DNA of 64,000 bases from contig CM060953.1 in NCBI GenBank assembly GCA_030765055.1, forward strand, positions 72,650,477 through 72,714,476, given 5' to 3'. A program made the position numbers and the translations under genes. Of the stretch, positions 10,516-22,857 are shown one piece after another. This stretch comes from Mantis religiosa (lineage: Eukaryota; Arthropoda; Insecta; Mantodea; Mantidae). The notes under the pieces were generated by a model. The model did not search any database, was not told the DNA's origin, and saw only the letters and a program-made list of their open reading frames with translations. Each line of letters starts with the position of its first letter. The first letter of the stretch is position 1.

Positions 10516-10954
10516 TCGCTTATATACGTTTATAAGGCCCTCTTATTTTGTCTTCCGCAGTTAATAAACCCCTGGTTTATAACCCTGCATCTGTTTTCGA
10601 AGCCGTGTATCATTTATCCATTTTTTCTCTGAAATATGTTATTTTCTGCATTATTGATTCGATGTCTAGCTAACTTCTTGCGCCCTCATTTCCTACTTGT
10701 CTTGAGCACCCTTTGACCGCTCTTGGAAACCGCATTTCTCTTCCTAGTAATCTCCTGACGTGTTTTTTTCTTTCTTTTTATTACGACAATCTGTTCCGTA
10801 CAGTCGACCGCGTGGTAATGAAGGCGTTGCAGGCAAAGATGTCGCTTTGCATCTGATAGCTTTGATGTCTCTCTGCAGTACTTAATTTCAGAATCAGTTT
10901 TCAGGAGCTTCTGAAGCTTCTTATTTGCGAAATAAAGATTTATGAATTGATTAT

Positions 10955-11026
10955 CATGCACCTTGGCCGAGTCGTTATATTCCTCGCTTACGACCAAGGC
11001 AGTCTAGGTTTGGTACCAGGAGACCT
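10955..11026 (+). mobile_element. degraded SINE-A head
   Basis: CCTTGGCCGAGTCG and, about 45 bp later, TAGGTTTGGTACCAGG resemble the A- and B-box segments of SINE-A with the characteristic ACCAAGGC between them. The SINE body is not recognisable. It could be chance, hence low confidence. Confidence 0.35.
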
Positions 11027-12472
11027 TATGTATATATGGGATTTTTATGAAAGTGTATATGCTTAAGCGGGGTTTTTATAGTTACCTCCCCATACATTCT
11101 ACCTATTGCTCTATAATCAAAATTCATTTCATCCACTTCACTGGCATTTCGTATCATCCCCTTAAGCACACTCGTATCATGTATCGGACTGATTACCTAT
11201 CCCAGATATTATTTCTGATCCAGAGTTCATTACGCCTTTAATCCAGGAACTCACTTTAAATCCTCGGGGCAGTAATCCTTTCAAGGAGGGTAAACTCAAG
11301 GGAAAAGATGCTTATGGAGCCTGGCGAGTAAGGCTTGTGAATAGACTGTCCCGGTTCATTTTCCGTCGATCGCTCCTCTGTCTTTGGCTTGCATAGTTGC
11401 CGTGGACGGTAAAGCGAATGCTGTAATGGCTTCTCTTCTTACACAATTTTATATCCATCATTTTCTATTCATTTCATTTTCTCTACATATTTTAGGTGGG
11501 TTTTCAGGTTTTCGTGACTGAGGTAGAGCTGCACAGAGAGCACGGGTACCAGAGCGCTGCTGGTTATCCACTAACCTTTGTGCGCAGTGCAGTGATACGG
11601 ATCATCCAGTTACAATATATTGGGGATTCTCAGGGTCTCTTCAGCATCTATTTCATCCGTTCCTTCGTTCCTTCGCACGAGTGTTAGCCATAATAGATCT
11701 ATGCAGATCGTGGTGCGCGAAATGTACGCCATTTTCCAAACCTGTACCATCTAAGCCTATGCCTCTGTATGCGTTATTAACATGTTTAAAAAGTATTACT
11801 TTTGAGTCAAAAAGAGTACCAAACTAATGCTTTATAAAGCTTTAAATTCAAAATATTCTCTAACAACAAATTTAACAGACCAATTTTATCAGGTAAGAGT
11901 TCCGCTGCAGCCTCATCAACTGTGGAGATTATGGGTGCAGTAAAATAAATAGAAAGGTATGTGATCTGTATCGTGCCTCCCCCTGACTACAAATTCAGTT
12001 CCAGAAACGTTTCCTATGTTTTTCAATCAAGCAGCTCCCCAATTGGTCTCATGTGAATACCACATAGGGGAGGGGGATGCCAATGACGGGAACGGAAAAA
12101 AAACCACTGCTTCGAAATTAAACCAAGCTGGAGTGGTTTAAATTTTAAAATATGATACATTACATTCACATACTCTACGCTTTTTCAGTAAAATATTCTC
12201 TAAAATAACTTATTCTTCTACTTCACGTTAATCATTATACAAAGTAGTTGATGTTCTTTTAATATATTTCCTCGAAGCATAACTGAAACGGGAGCACAGC
12301 AAATTTCAGACAATAATAAAGTCTTTTAACATCGTAGCACTCTTTAATGATTTTAAAAATCAGTTTCCTGTGGCGCAGAGAGAAAGAGATAGAGGGAGGA
12401 GGACCAACGACTTCTCATTTGAGAAAAGTAAAAGTATTTTGAGGTGCAAACCAAGAATTATATAAATAGTAG
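11027..12472. other. unassigned stretch
   Basis: No supported coding region or repeat found in this 1.4-kb stretch; base composition is ordinary for the window. Confidence 0.5.
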
Positions 12473-12699
12473 TTTTATGTCCTTCGACGTTAAGGCATAT
12501 CGGATGATGAATGAAGTGGGTGAAATGATGCTCAAATGAGTCTGGGGTCCATAGAGCTTAGAGTTTTCCGACATTGTATTTCAATATAAGGAAATACCCG
12601 GATGAAACATTATCCAAGTAACATACCATCACTGAAATTCGAACTCGGGACCCCTTGAACGTGAGGCAGACACGATACTATGTACGCACCGAGGCGGGC
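12473..12699 (-). mobile_element. SINE-C, copy 4
   Basis: Minus-strand copy from the GACGTTAAGG 3' end to the CCGAGGCGGGC head. The B box is GAGTTCGAATTTC on the minus strand. It is moderately diverged, with the TTATCC and TTTTCC segments altered. Confidence 0.88.
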
Positions 12700-12794
12700 A
12701 AGAATCAGAAATGTTTACGAAAAAGTAAATAAACCATTCCAAAGTATTTGACATTTAAAATGTAATTTCAATATATCTACATTTGTAGTACAAG

Positions 12795-13024
12795 ACTTAC
12801 AAGTTATGCAAAAGCATTCAAATGGAATTTCCAGTAAGTTCAGGGTATACATTTCCTTTGTCATAAAGATTATTAAGTGTTATTTTTGCAAACGTCAGAA
12901 TTTTCTTACATTTTTCATGTCTGACGAAGGATACTTCAAGATGAGAGGATTTCACCTTTTGTGTCGTCCACTTGGAAGATTCTGAACCGAAATACCAAGT
13001 TCTGTATTTTTACACACACACACA

Positions 13025-13101
<77 letters not shown>

Positions 13102-13215
13102 TTTCCTTTATTTTATTTTATTCAAGGGACCTACAGTCGTTTATTTTAAATAATATTTACCTAATATCGATTTTTGGATAGAATACAATACTTTCTCTAC
13201 CTGCTAAGTACTTGA
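12795..13215 (+). repeat. old AT-rich repeat with TTATGCAAAAG core, interrupted by CA repeats
   Basis: Contains the core AAGTTATGCAAAAGCATTCA (12801-12820) and, downstream, a second core around GGATAGAATACAATAC (about 13177-13192). The same two cores occur in the same order and orientation at 47521 and about 47770. A CA-rich microsatellite lies between them here. Confidence 0.5.
13011..13100 (+). repeat. (CA)n/(CGCA)n microsatellite
   Basis: Ninety bases of CA dinucleotides with an internal CGCA tetranucleotide block. Confidence 0.97.
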
Positions 13216-14561
13216 TGGAGGAAATATATTAACTGAGAAAACCTCAGTGTTGTTGCGCGAAACAAATTTATGGACCACAGTGAAGCGGAAAACGCTGAAA
13301 TTGCCAAGGGAACTTATTGAACCTACTTTACTCTAACTAGCAAATATAGTATAGACTTTTCATTTCGTATCTACCTTTTTATGTGCGGTTCAATGTGCGT
13401 TAAACCCTAATTCATTCTACTCATATCAATGGACCTACTTTATCTATGCATCGCTTTTTGTTTGAGATTCCTTATATTATGTGTCTTATGACATTAAAAA
13501 CTAAGTTTCGTCTACTGCTTTATCACTCTCAGTATTCATTTTATTTGACGTTCTGTTTTATAAAGGAATTTTCCAAATATGCACCTTGGAGACTCCGGTT
13601 AGAAGCTGTATTGCTGTAAATTGCTTCTACTGGTTGTCTTACTCCTTTCTAATATATGTTTAAAATATGCTCTGAGCTTGTAGGTAAATTACACCATAAA
13701 CTTCTCTGCCATTTTAAACCCAGGATGAAACGCCGCTTTCATTAACTGACCTCATAATGACATATTTAATTGAGACAGGGCGGTTGCCCTGAGGGAATGT
13801 TCGTTAAGGTGGGAGTTATAAATTATTCCAGAATATACAATTTAGAGAGATTTCGGCTTATGAGTTCGCAAGAGGACAGGATTGCGGTAACATTCGGAAT
13901 ACGGAAATTAACTGGAACTCGCTTACTCGTGTACTCGTCCAGAAAATAAAATGTGACTTCATAACGAACGAAATACAGGATTAATGAGGGCTTTGCATGG
14001 AAAGAGAAAGCCACACAAAGCCCATGCCGATCATGCACGTAAAAGAAGGGGAAATATGAGCGTGCCAAATTGATATGTACGGACTCAAATTCAAAAGGGA
14101 TGAAGGAGAGAGAAAATTGCGGCTCTATGGTTTCAGATCCTCATATTTAAAATGGTTTGTTTACATTAGCTTGAGTAAGGCATAATTTTGGCAACAGTTG
14201 ATACGTGCGTGGTTACTAATAAGCCTTCGTTGGCTTCAACATGATTTAATAAATTTTGAAAGCACTTCCCAGATGTTTATATTTTTACAGTCGGATGTAA
14301 AAATTCTTTATAATAGGGATTTTCTTTAGTTTTATCTCATACGTATATGACATGAATTGTTAAGCTTTCTGCCATCCTCAAAACTTCTGTCATTCATGAG
14401 AAAAATTGACAATTTGGTATGCTTTATTTGCTTATGTATATTAAGTTTTAGATATGCTGTAGTTAAATGTTTAATACAGAAGAGTAGAGCTCCACTCAAC
14501 TGGATATTCTACATGATGGGCGCAACCTTGTGTCCAAAGAAACGATGATAAGGAACCCCAA
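13216..14561. other. unassigned AT-rich stretch
   Basis: No supported gene or repeat was recognised. Confidence 0.5.
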
Positions 14562-14639
14562 TACGAGGGTCATTCAATAAATACCCGAACTAATTTTTAA
14601 TTAACACATTAATGGCTTTATTTCACTAACATATCCCTG

Positions 14640-16585
14640 AAAACTTTCGAAGTATTCTCCCTTTGATGAAATACAATTATTTCAAAGATTTACCCATTGT
14701 TCGAAACACTCATTGAACCCATTTTTGGACAGTCTGTTCAGGATAACCATGCCAACATTGTTCAACTCCTTATCACTTTGAAAATGGCGACCAGGGAGCT
14801 CCTGTCTCACTTTAGGGAAGAGGTAAAATCGCATGGTGAGAGATCCGGAGAATAAGATGGATGAAGCATGATCTCAATGCCCATTTCTGCGATGACATCT
14901 TGAGTTGTAGGAGCTCGATAAGCAGGAGCATTATCCTGATGCAAGATCCATCCTCTCCTTGCGAGATCTGGTCGCTTTACGGCGATTTTTTTCTTCAGTT
15001 ACCCTTCAGTACGTCACAATCGTAAGTAGCAGTTGCTGTGCATTGATTAGTTACAGCATGATCATACAGAATGCCCTGTTTATCAAAGAATACGAGATGC
15101 ATGACCTTTCCTGCACTTTTCTGAACTTTTGCTTTCTTAGGCCTAGGGCTCGATGAATATTTCCACTGCCGACTCTCCTGTTTTGTTAATGGGTCGTAAT
15201 GGCGGAACCAACTCTAGTCACAAGTGATGACCCTATTCAGAAAGTCTGGTCTCCAGCACGCAGAAGTAGTACAGCTCTCTTTAGATCGCCTAACTCATTG
15301 GTTCAGCACTTGGCGGATCTCATTGAACCCTCAGAAAACCGAAGCTAAAATCTTCACTCTTCGCCGATATACTCCCCTTACTCCGTTGTGTCTCTACAGG
15401 AACAATGTCCCTTGGCTCCCCACTAAAACTACCGTTAAGTACCTTGGAGTGCTTTTGGACTCTCGACTGACCTGGCGTGCTCATATCGATCGGCTTATAT
15501 CACTGGCCTCCGAGCAATTTTCAAAACTCTCACCTCTGTTGCATCGCCGTTCCAGCCTCGGCCTACAGTCTTCATTGTTACTCTACAAATCACTCGTTCG
15601 TCCGCTTATTACATATGCCTGTCAAGTGTGGGGGGCCGCACACACATGTCATCTGCGTCGTCTTCAGGTCATACAGAATCGCTTCATGCGCATCGCTACC
15701 AACGCTCCATGGTTCATCCGTAATCAGCAGCTCCATCACGAACTAGGACTGTTACCTCTTCACGACTATATTCGCAGGATCGCTTGTCGTTTCTTTTCCA
15801 CACAGCAAGAAGTTCCAGGAGCTGTGCATTATAACATCGGCGTACGCACGCGCCAGCCCTCGCGCTTGAAGAGGAGACTACCACAGGACCTGCTTCTAAG
15901 TGATATATCTGATTCGAGTGATTCTAGTGCTTGATGTCTGTCTTACATCTTCAATATTGACATAATTTCTCAGAGAGTATTATTGGAGTTCTAACTTAAT
16001 GTAGTTAGGGGGTGGCCTGTTTGCCTACCCCTGAGTGTTATTGTTCTTATTGTACTGTTACCTTCTTTTCAATATGATCTGTAAAGCATTATACTGCTGA
16101 TCGATCAATAAAACAAATTATATAAAAAAGAAATTCTGGTTCCCATCTTAACCTTCCGATCCATTCTTGACACGTCATGACTCGATAAGCCTTCTGTTCG
16201 TCCTTCAGCAGGTGCAGTACCCATTTCGCTGCAACTTTTCGATAACTCAGATCATTGCGAATTATGTCGTCTACACTTCCAACAAACAAATGCATTATGT
16301 CTGCAACCTTCGAAATTGTTATGCGACGATGTTCTCGCACAATTGCGTCAATTGTCTTAATGTTCTTACTTTCGTTTTTGCTGTTCGGGGTCTTCCAGGG
16401 AGCGGAGAATCTTGAACGTCTTCATGGCCCCCTTTAAAACGTTTATACCACTCGAAGACTTGTGTTTTGTCTAAATCTGGGTCCTTGTATGCTTGTTGCA
16501 CCATTTTAAAGGTTTCTGTAGCAGTTTTGTCTAACAGAACACAAAACTTTATTGATGCGCGTTGCTGCAATTTCATTCCATGCAG
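14640..16585 (-). pseudogene. mariner transposase, interrupted and frameshifted
   Basis: The N-terminal block (about 16585-16320) shows the mariner DNA-binding region: LQQRASIKFCVLLDKTATET, then QVFEWYKRFK and a PGRPRT hinge. After a frameshift, a second block (16340-16140) gives RRITISKVADI and VLHLLKDEQKAYRV, equivalent to the linker region. The LINE then interrupts the gene around the expected first catalytic Asp. The rest (about 15220-14640) is heavily eroded, with several stops. This gene cannot be functional; it is recognisable by the order of its motifs. Confidence 0.88.
15251..16128 (+). mobile_element. 5'-truncated jockey-like LINE inserted in the mariner
   Basis: The open frame ending at 15934 is the C-terminal part of a LINE reverse transcriptase: HWFSTWRISLNPQKTEAKIF, TVKYLGVLLDSRLTW, PLITYACQVWG, LQVIQNRFMRIATNAPW and HHELGLLPL, in the order typical of the jockey clade. 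A short 3' UTR and an A-rich tail follow. A 12-bp target duplication with one mismatch flanks it (AGAAAGTCTGGT at 15239-15250; AGAAATTCTGGT at 16129-16140). The catalytic domain lies 5' of the truncation, so the copy is inactive. The remaining frame is intact, so insertion is probably recent relative to the host mariner. Confidence 0.92.
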
Positions 16586-16762
16586 TAAACACGACCTCAC
16601 GTATCGGGCTCTAACTCCCAACTGATTGACTCTGCATGACTGGCACTCACAGCACTGCTAGAGGAAGGATTCACCTTTCCACCACTAGCAGCCATGGCGC
16701 TCCAGGGCGGTTTATTTTAATACAATTAAATTAGTTCGATTATTTATTTAAGGGCCCTCGTA

Positions 16763-17319
16763 ATTAGAGTTATCAAGGTTGTTTACAATCCGCATTACTG
16801 AAGTATTACGTTCTCGTAAACAATTTTGTTCGATTCACTTTTATTGCAGTCATGTGTTAACACAAAACATGTTTAAGGTATATTTAGTTACACCACGGAC
16901 CAATGCGCTTTATTTTTCGCCGGTTACATTTACACTGTGGTTAAAAGTAGCCCCTACTTGTTACTGTTTCGCGATTATTGTGCCCTGTGATAATAAGGTC
17001 AATAACTTTGCTGGATTTGTAATGTGTTGTTTTGTAGGTATAAACTCTAATCATGTAATGTATTTTATTTTGGCAACCTAAGATCAGTTTTCAAATAGTA
17101 TTTTTGGCATGTAATTTATATATTGTATTTAATGTACAATGTAGTTTACACATACGTGGTCATTACAATGTTTAAGTAAAGAAATTGATACAACGTTTTA
17201 CCTTTACTAGATATGCGTTCATTTTATAGCAGTATTCAGTACTGTATAATATTATAGAGGTAGTTAAGATAGTTTAGGCAACAGAGGAAACCTAGAAACT
17301 CGACCAGCAATTGCTCGTA
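16763..17319. other. unassigned AT-rich stretch
   Basis: A 100-codon open frame at 16779-17081 has no recognisable similarity and no coding character I can defend. Nothing else seen. Confidence 0.5.
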
Positions 17320-17673
17320 GCGGTCAGAATAAATCACCTGGATATGATTTTTTCAGTTATCCTCAAAGATAAATGTTGGGTAACTCTAATCTCTATGGAC
17401 TCTGGAAGCCGTGCCGTGGCTGACCGCCCGACAGTCCAGTACACCGAAAAGCGAGATTTGTGATGGACAAAACGGCGCTGTGGTGGGTTTTCTCCGGAAT
17501 CTCCGGTTTTCCATCGGTGTTCCACCTTTATCTCGTATATCATCAGGGTCACCGCCTGCGGTGCCGCATATGGTAAAAGCGGGCGTTAAATACTACACAT
17601 TTCATTTTTATTGACCCTGGCTCATTTGACCACTATTTCATCCAATGGCCTCTATAATTTAACGTTGGTCTTT
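17320..17673 (+). mobile_element. SINE-C, copy 5, split by a SINE-A
   Basis: Left piece 17320-17406 carries the middle of SINE-C (CACCTGGATA, TTATCCTCAAAGA, GGGTAACTCTAA). The right piece, about 17612-17673, continues with GGCTCATTTGA to TTTAACGTTGG. The tRNA-like head is missing. A SINE-A lies between the two pieces. Confidence 0.8.
17407..17612 (+). mobile_element. SINE-A, copy 2, nested in SINE-C
   Basis: Matches 46065-46312, including TTTTCTCCGGAATCTCCGG, GTATATCATCA, CGCCTGCGGTGCCG and the AAAGCGGGCGTTAAA 3' end. The tRNA-like head has an internal deletion that removes the B box. An 8-bp imperfect target duplication flanks it (GACTCTGG at 17398-17405; GACCCTGG at 17613-17620). Confidence 0.82.
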
Positions 17674-17684
17674 TGTGCATACCT

Positions 17685-18183
17685 ACACTTCCAGGAAGAA
17701 TGGATGAGATGAAGGAACTACAGTAAAGCATGGACAGCAGGAAAGGATAACACAAGCGGTACAGAGCAAAGTTCCTACCATTTACTGGTTTCATCATCAG
17801 ATGGGAGATCGCAGTACCTGTTCAAGCCTTCGGAGGTTGGTTCAACGGTTCCCCTACAACGGAAACTGGAGTAAGTTCGACTCAGCAGTGGAACCTCATA
17901 TCACCAACCTCTGGCAGAGCTGAAAACTTCCAATGTGATGCAAGCCTCTGTGCCATCTTTCTATCTTCGACTGACATACAATCGCGGAATCTGTCCTGAA
18001 TCGCGAAAGAGTCGAAATGATATTATATGAGGGAAAGAAGTGTCATAGTAGAAAACTCCACCACATAGCTCGTCTTTCAGGTCAGGGAAAACCATAAAAA
18101 AACCATGGTTTGAGTAGGCAGCCACTGGATATCGAACACAGGAACTCCCGAATGCAAGATTCACCCGTTTCAGCAGCGCCTCT
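17685..18183 (-). mobile_element. SINE-D type element, copy
   Basis: Shares ordered blocks with 10045-10515. Near the right end, minus-strand sequence carries a B-box-like segment (GATATCGAACAC on the plus strand), as expected for a tRNA-derived head. Diverged; the boundaries are approximate. Confidence 0.55.
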
Positions 18184-21100
18184 TGCTTGGTCGCAAATAC
18201 ATTAGTATCTCGTATTGCATACGAGTTGCGCTCAATACCTTTTTTTCAGCACTGGGACCATATACGAACTTCTGGTTTTTCTTAAAAGATACACGTGGAC
18301 TCTGGGACAGGAATTCTTTATCCGCAGTTAATTTCTCTCCATCTTAATCAGCCACACGTTCGGGCGCAATTTGGTACGGGATTTCTATGTTTGAGATGGA
18401 ATGCACGTTGACTTTTCCAAGGCCCACGTCAATAAGCCAGATATAACAGGGTTAATTCGTTGTATGTTGAATTGTTGCTTGATGATTGTGTTTGATTAAA
18501 TAAGAGTCATGAGATTCTTGGTTTTAAGGTGTGGTTCGGAATAAAGTTTCGGAGAAATCAAATTTTGTAACCATTTAATTGTATTATTTAGATTACATTT
18601 TACTTGAACTTCCTTTCCCAGTCACTTCCAACATATCGATAAATTCTTATTTTGTTATTTTTAAACAGTTCCAACTATTACATAAATGTTCTTGATCCTG
18701 CACTATTATCCATCACAGTCACCATTACAAAACATTTCTTCCAAGATAATTGATTTTTCGTAACTATCGTTACTCCTATCTTAATTTGTGATCGGCCAAT
18801 TTAATTCCACGTCACAACATTACGTCATACAGTTATTACTACGGCCAATCACAAAATTACATATATTTTTACTTATTTAAATTACTAAATATATTTACAT
18901 AATCATCTTCTTTTATAAATTTATAAAATTTTCATATCTTTTCTAAATATAACTCAAAACTATTGTTACAACTCTTTGCCTTCACGTGCCTTCATTGAAC
19001 TGTCGCAGTTTGGAACGCATATTAGACACATCCATGGTACCATCACCACATGCCTCACTCAACTGGCGATGTCACAGCACGAAAATGGAGGAAACAAATG
19101 ATTACACGCTGTTCTTAAAATGAAAACGTCGTCATTTTAAGTATCAAAAACAAGCCCTAACTCTCATCTTTCACTAGAGTTCTATACACTGCACAGTACT
19201 GCCATCTCTGTCAAGCATTCACAAAGAGTCCACGTGTGTTTAGAGGAAACCAGAACTTCCTATCTGGTCCCAGTCCTGAAAAGAAAAATAGGTGTTATAA
19301 CTTGAACGCACCTCGTCTTTGGTTTCTTCTGAGGCGTGTTTCACTTATTCTGTATGTTCCTTACTTATTGATAGTGTGACTTCATAGAGTTTTAATCCGT
19401 GAGCTCATTCTCACTATCACTTCATTGTCACTTAATATTATAATTCAAGTATTGAGCCTAGCCGAAACTCTCACTTTAACATAAATCAGTTCCACTGTGG
19501 CTTAATTTTGTTTTTACATTGACGTTGAAGAGTAGCGGCATAGTAGTCTCTTTAGCTCTCCCGTAGCTCTCCCTTGTGCTCAACGCCTCACAATTAAGGA
19601 TCGGTGGCGTAAGGTTAAGAAAAGGGAGATTGTAAGCGGTTCGAGGTGACATGTAGCTCCCGCATGAGAACCCATCTGTACTTCAGGAGTGAGTGCGTCC
19701 TGACTGGTTGTGGGTTAATGATGACACCTCGGATCTGGTAGACAGAAGTTTATTGTAGTCCTTAGGCTCCTACGCTCGCCACCGTAAGGTCGTCGTCGGT
19801 GTGGTTGCTGAGTTAAGCGTCACTATCAATATTGTGATGTGAAGCACGGGGGCAGTAGCACTGCATAGTCGAATTGGATATATTTATCGCCCTCCCTATA
19901 TAGTACTCTTTGCGCTAACTCTCACTGGAGAGATTGTTAAATATTGCACTTTGTCTCGGTGCATGGCGCGGAAGTGTACTTGTTAGGCGGCGTCGAATAC
20001 GCGTCCGTCTCACGTAGAACTCACGACCGAAGTGCTCTTACTAGCAAAACCTAATTTCCGCCATCACTTTGAATTACCCCCGCTCTAGGTATTTCTCGGA
20101 GTTTGCAAAATCATATGAACAAATATAAATTTTCTATTGGCTCTTAACTATCCCCACTTGAGACCAGTGTTCAGAATTTCCAGTTTCGGAAGTGATATCA
20201 GAGACGCTTTCTCTAACGGTCCGCGTGCAAAAGTTTATGCGAAGACGTGTGCTCTGCGCTTCGGTCAAAATCTTATAGCCTATTGTCAGGAGCACGAATG
20301 GTATTTTAACAATGGGTTGGTTTCCGACTGGAAGGCGCAAAATTTTCCTTGAGGGCAAAACAGACAGCAGAGTAGGGCTGTTGTTTTCAGGAATTGCAAA
20401 GGGAGTTTACTGACTTTCGCAGAGTGGCCTCGTCATTGTGGCGGTCTCCGGAGTTTATGCTAGCATTATGGCATATGTCTATTCTGGTATACGTCATTTA
20501 TTTATATTTATAAATCTATCACTTATTTATATTTATTCGATTGTGTCAATGTCTTTCTGATATCAGGTTATATGTCGTCTCAGTGTCCTTAGGTGACAGG
20601 GGCTGCGTCGCGTTGAAAGCTTCCAGAGCATTCTAGCTATTGACGAATCATTTTGGAAGTTATAATTATTGGCGATAACACTATGTTTACACTGGGCGAG
20701 CGTGCGGCTTATCTGTTAAGTTTCCACTGCCCTCCTTGATCCACTTGGAACTCCTGCATATAGTATTTTAAACGGGATTCTGAATTTCAATATTTCATTA
20801 TAATCGATGCGTAGTGCTTATTTTAATGTAGGACACATTTTGTTGATTAAGTTTACAAAAGTAGTCAAGTATTCTTTTCATTATGTTACTAATAATGATT
20901 GTGTGTTCGTGAATTTAAAACCACTAATTCTTAAATTGCTACAGATAAGTTGCCTGGTTAGTGTAGCGAATCTGAGGTTTTAGGGCATAAATACGGAGCA
21001 ACAGAACTGCAGAATAGTCAAGATGCATGACTATCATAACTTCTTTTAGCCGTTCGTTAACATCTCAGACTTTGCGATAAATTCTGCGCTATTGCCTGTT

Positions 21101-21690
21101 TCCTTTTACTTTAGTAATAAGTTGCATGCAGTCACGCGCCTCAAACTTATTTTGCATAACACACTTGCAGCAAAATTGGAAAGTGAGGCTGGCGTTGAGC
21201 TTCTCACTTTTGGGTTAACTGCCAATTTGGGTTCACCCCTTGAAGCTATGGCCATGGTAACGCCCATGAACAGATTGAGAGGTTTAGCCGTCCAGGATTA
21301 TGCTAACGACGTACAAGTCGCCAGCTACTAGAGTTAATAGCGTGCTGGTACGATATACGACCATCAAATCTCTCTGCCAAGCCACTTGGGGATGAATTAT
21401 ATTGTAAAGCTGGTGGTATTGACGGCTGGTTTTATCTCTTGCAGATACTGGAAACCGCAACTTGTACGTAACGGCAGGAGAACCGTGAAATACGCCTTGG
21501 TCATGATCAAGAAAAAGTTTCCGAGGGGACTCGTTGCATACTTTGTCTGAACTGTCAGTTCGCTCGCCTGCCATTGCTCAGTGGTGTATTATATGCCTGT
21601 ACCTCTTTCAATGAAGCACGTGATCTGAAAATAAAAAAATGCTAATGTATTACATTCATAAAACTTTTCTAAGCATTTGTCTTTATTAGT
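18184..21690. other. 3.5-kb stretch without supported features
   Basis: Only short frames occur (about 70-80 codons). A somewhat GC-richer part lies near 19530-20080. I found no terminal repeat, RNA promoter box set or second copy within this window. It could be unique sequence or a repeat not otherwise present here. Confidence 0.5.
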
Positions 21691-21836
21691 TTATTTGCTA
21701 TAAAGTTAAAGTAAGAAGGAATATATTGCATTGCACCTGAAAATTCGATACCCAAATTTCAGTAAAAATGCACAATTCGAGGTCCTCTAAATAAAGAATT
21801 TTTTGAAGGAGGTAAGTGAGTGAGACAGAAACTGAT

Positions 21837-21837
<1 letters not shown>

Positions 21838-21929
<92 letters not shown>
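21838..21929 (+). repeat. (TG)46 microsatellite
   Basis: Ninety-two bases of pure TG. A shorter, interrupted TG tract (22168-22204) lies on the far side of the SINE-C at 21931-22166. Confidence 0.97.
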
Positions 21930-21930
<1 letters not shown>

Positions 21931-22166
21931 TGTATTTGTAGTTTACTTCTCCAACGTTGTTATGTCGGACGATGAATGAAATGGGTGAAATGATGCTCAA
22001 ATGCGTCCGGTGTCCATGGAGCTTAGAGTTACCTGAAATTCGTCTATCAGGATAAGGGAAAACCCCGGAAAAATCTTATCCAGGTAAGTCACCCTAACCT
22101 TCATTCAAACTCGGGCCCTCTTGAACGTGAGGCAGACATGCTACCATCTACGCTACCGAGGCGGGC
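21931..22166 (-). mobile_element. SINE-C, copy 6, between TG tracts
   Basis: Near full length on the minus strand: 3' end at TTCTCCAACGTTG, body ACCCCGG, head CTACCGAGGCGGGC. The B box is degraded (CATTCAAACTCGGG on plus). TG-rich DNA lies directly on both sides. Confidence 0.9.
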
Positions 22167-22167
22167 C

Positions 22168-22204
22168 TGTGTGTACGTGCGTGTGTGTGCGTGTGTGTGT
22201 GTGT
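22168..22204 (+). repeat. interrupted TG microsatellite
   Basis: TG repeats with ACG and CG interruptions directly after the SINE-C head. Confidence 0.85.
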
Positions 22205-22419
22205 CTGCGCACGAAGCATATCCAACTTTGGTCTACCACCAACTTCTAAGGCAGTAACTGGAAGATTTTTATTAAGGAAAGAAATCTCCATTCCAGGCTA
22301 ACAGTTAAAAAGAAAGCATTTTTCGAAAAATTTGGTTTACATAACATAGCTAACGAATAGAATTAAAATGCCACATGTTTACTTGCACGTCAAATAAAAT
22401 CCACACCTTGAATTTTCTG

Positions 22420-22752
22420 GTCGTACCGTGTTCGAGTGGTTAGAGCGCTTGGTTCTCACCAAGGCGGTCCGCGTTCGAACCCAGATGACTGCAAAGTGAG
22501 ATTTGTAGCGTATCATACGGCGCTGGGGCGTATTTTCTCTGGGTACTCCGGTTTCTCCCGCCAGCATTCCAGCAATTGCCCCATAACCTTTCCTATTTCA
22601 CCTCACTCTCATACCAGGAATTGGGCTAATCACCCATTCTGGATTCCCTCTCGACTGGTCCAGAGATTCCGTTCGTCAAAACGCATAAGGGCTAAGAGGA
22701 ACAAGAATATCCTGACACCACGTAGTGGTATAACAGGGCAGTTAAAGAAACA
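22420..22752 (+). mobile_element. SINE-A variant, long form
   Basis: Has a good tRNA-like head (GTTCGAGTGGTTAGAGCGC; B box GCGTTCGAACCC) and the family body (GTGAGATTTGTAG, TTTTCTCTGGGTACTCCGG). From about 22570 its 3' part differs from the other copies, running through CACCTCACTCTCATACC and CCTGACACCACGTAGTGGTA. It may be a separate subfamily with its own 3' end. Confidence 0.78.
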
Positions 22753-22857
22753 GAATTTTCCGGGAATGTCCTGGTGGTTGCTCTAAATGACTTTTGCAAA
22801 ACTAATAAACCATAATTATGAAAAATGTTTACGAATGAAGGGGGCAATAAATATCAT

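Larger units (their letters stand above)
14564..16760 (-). mobile_element. mariner transposon (DD34D type) split by a LINE
   Basis: Terminal inverted repeats begin CGAGGG (left, plus strand) and share AATAAAT and CGAACTAATTT. TA is duplicated at 14562-14563 and 16761-16762. Removing the LINE at 15251-16128 and its duplicated target leaves about 1.3 kb, the usual mariner length. The transposase lies on the minus strand. Confidence 0.9.

Noticed and set aside
12961..13181. Frames of 62-69 codons rich in Thr and His
   Set aside because: They are translations of the CA repeat.
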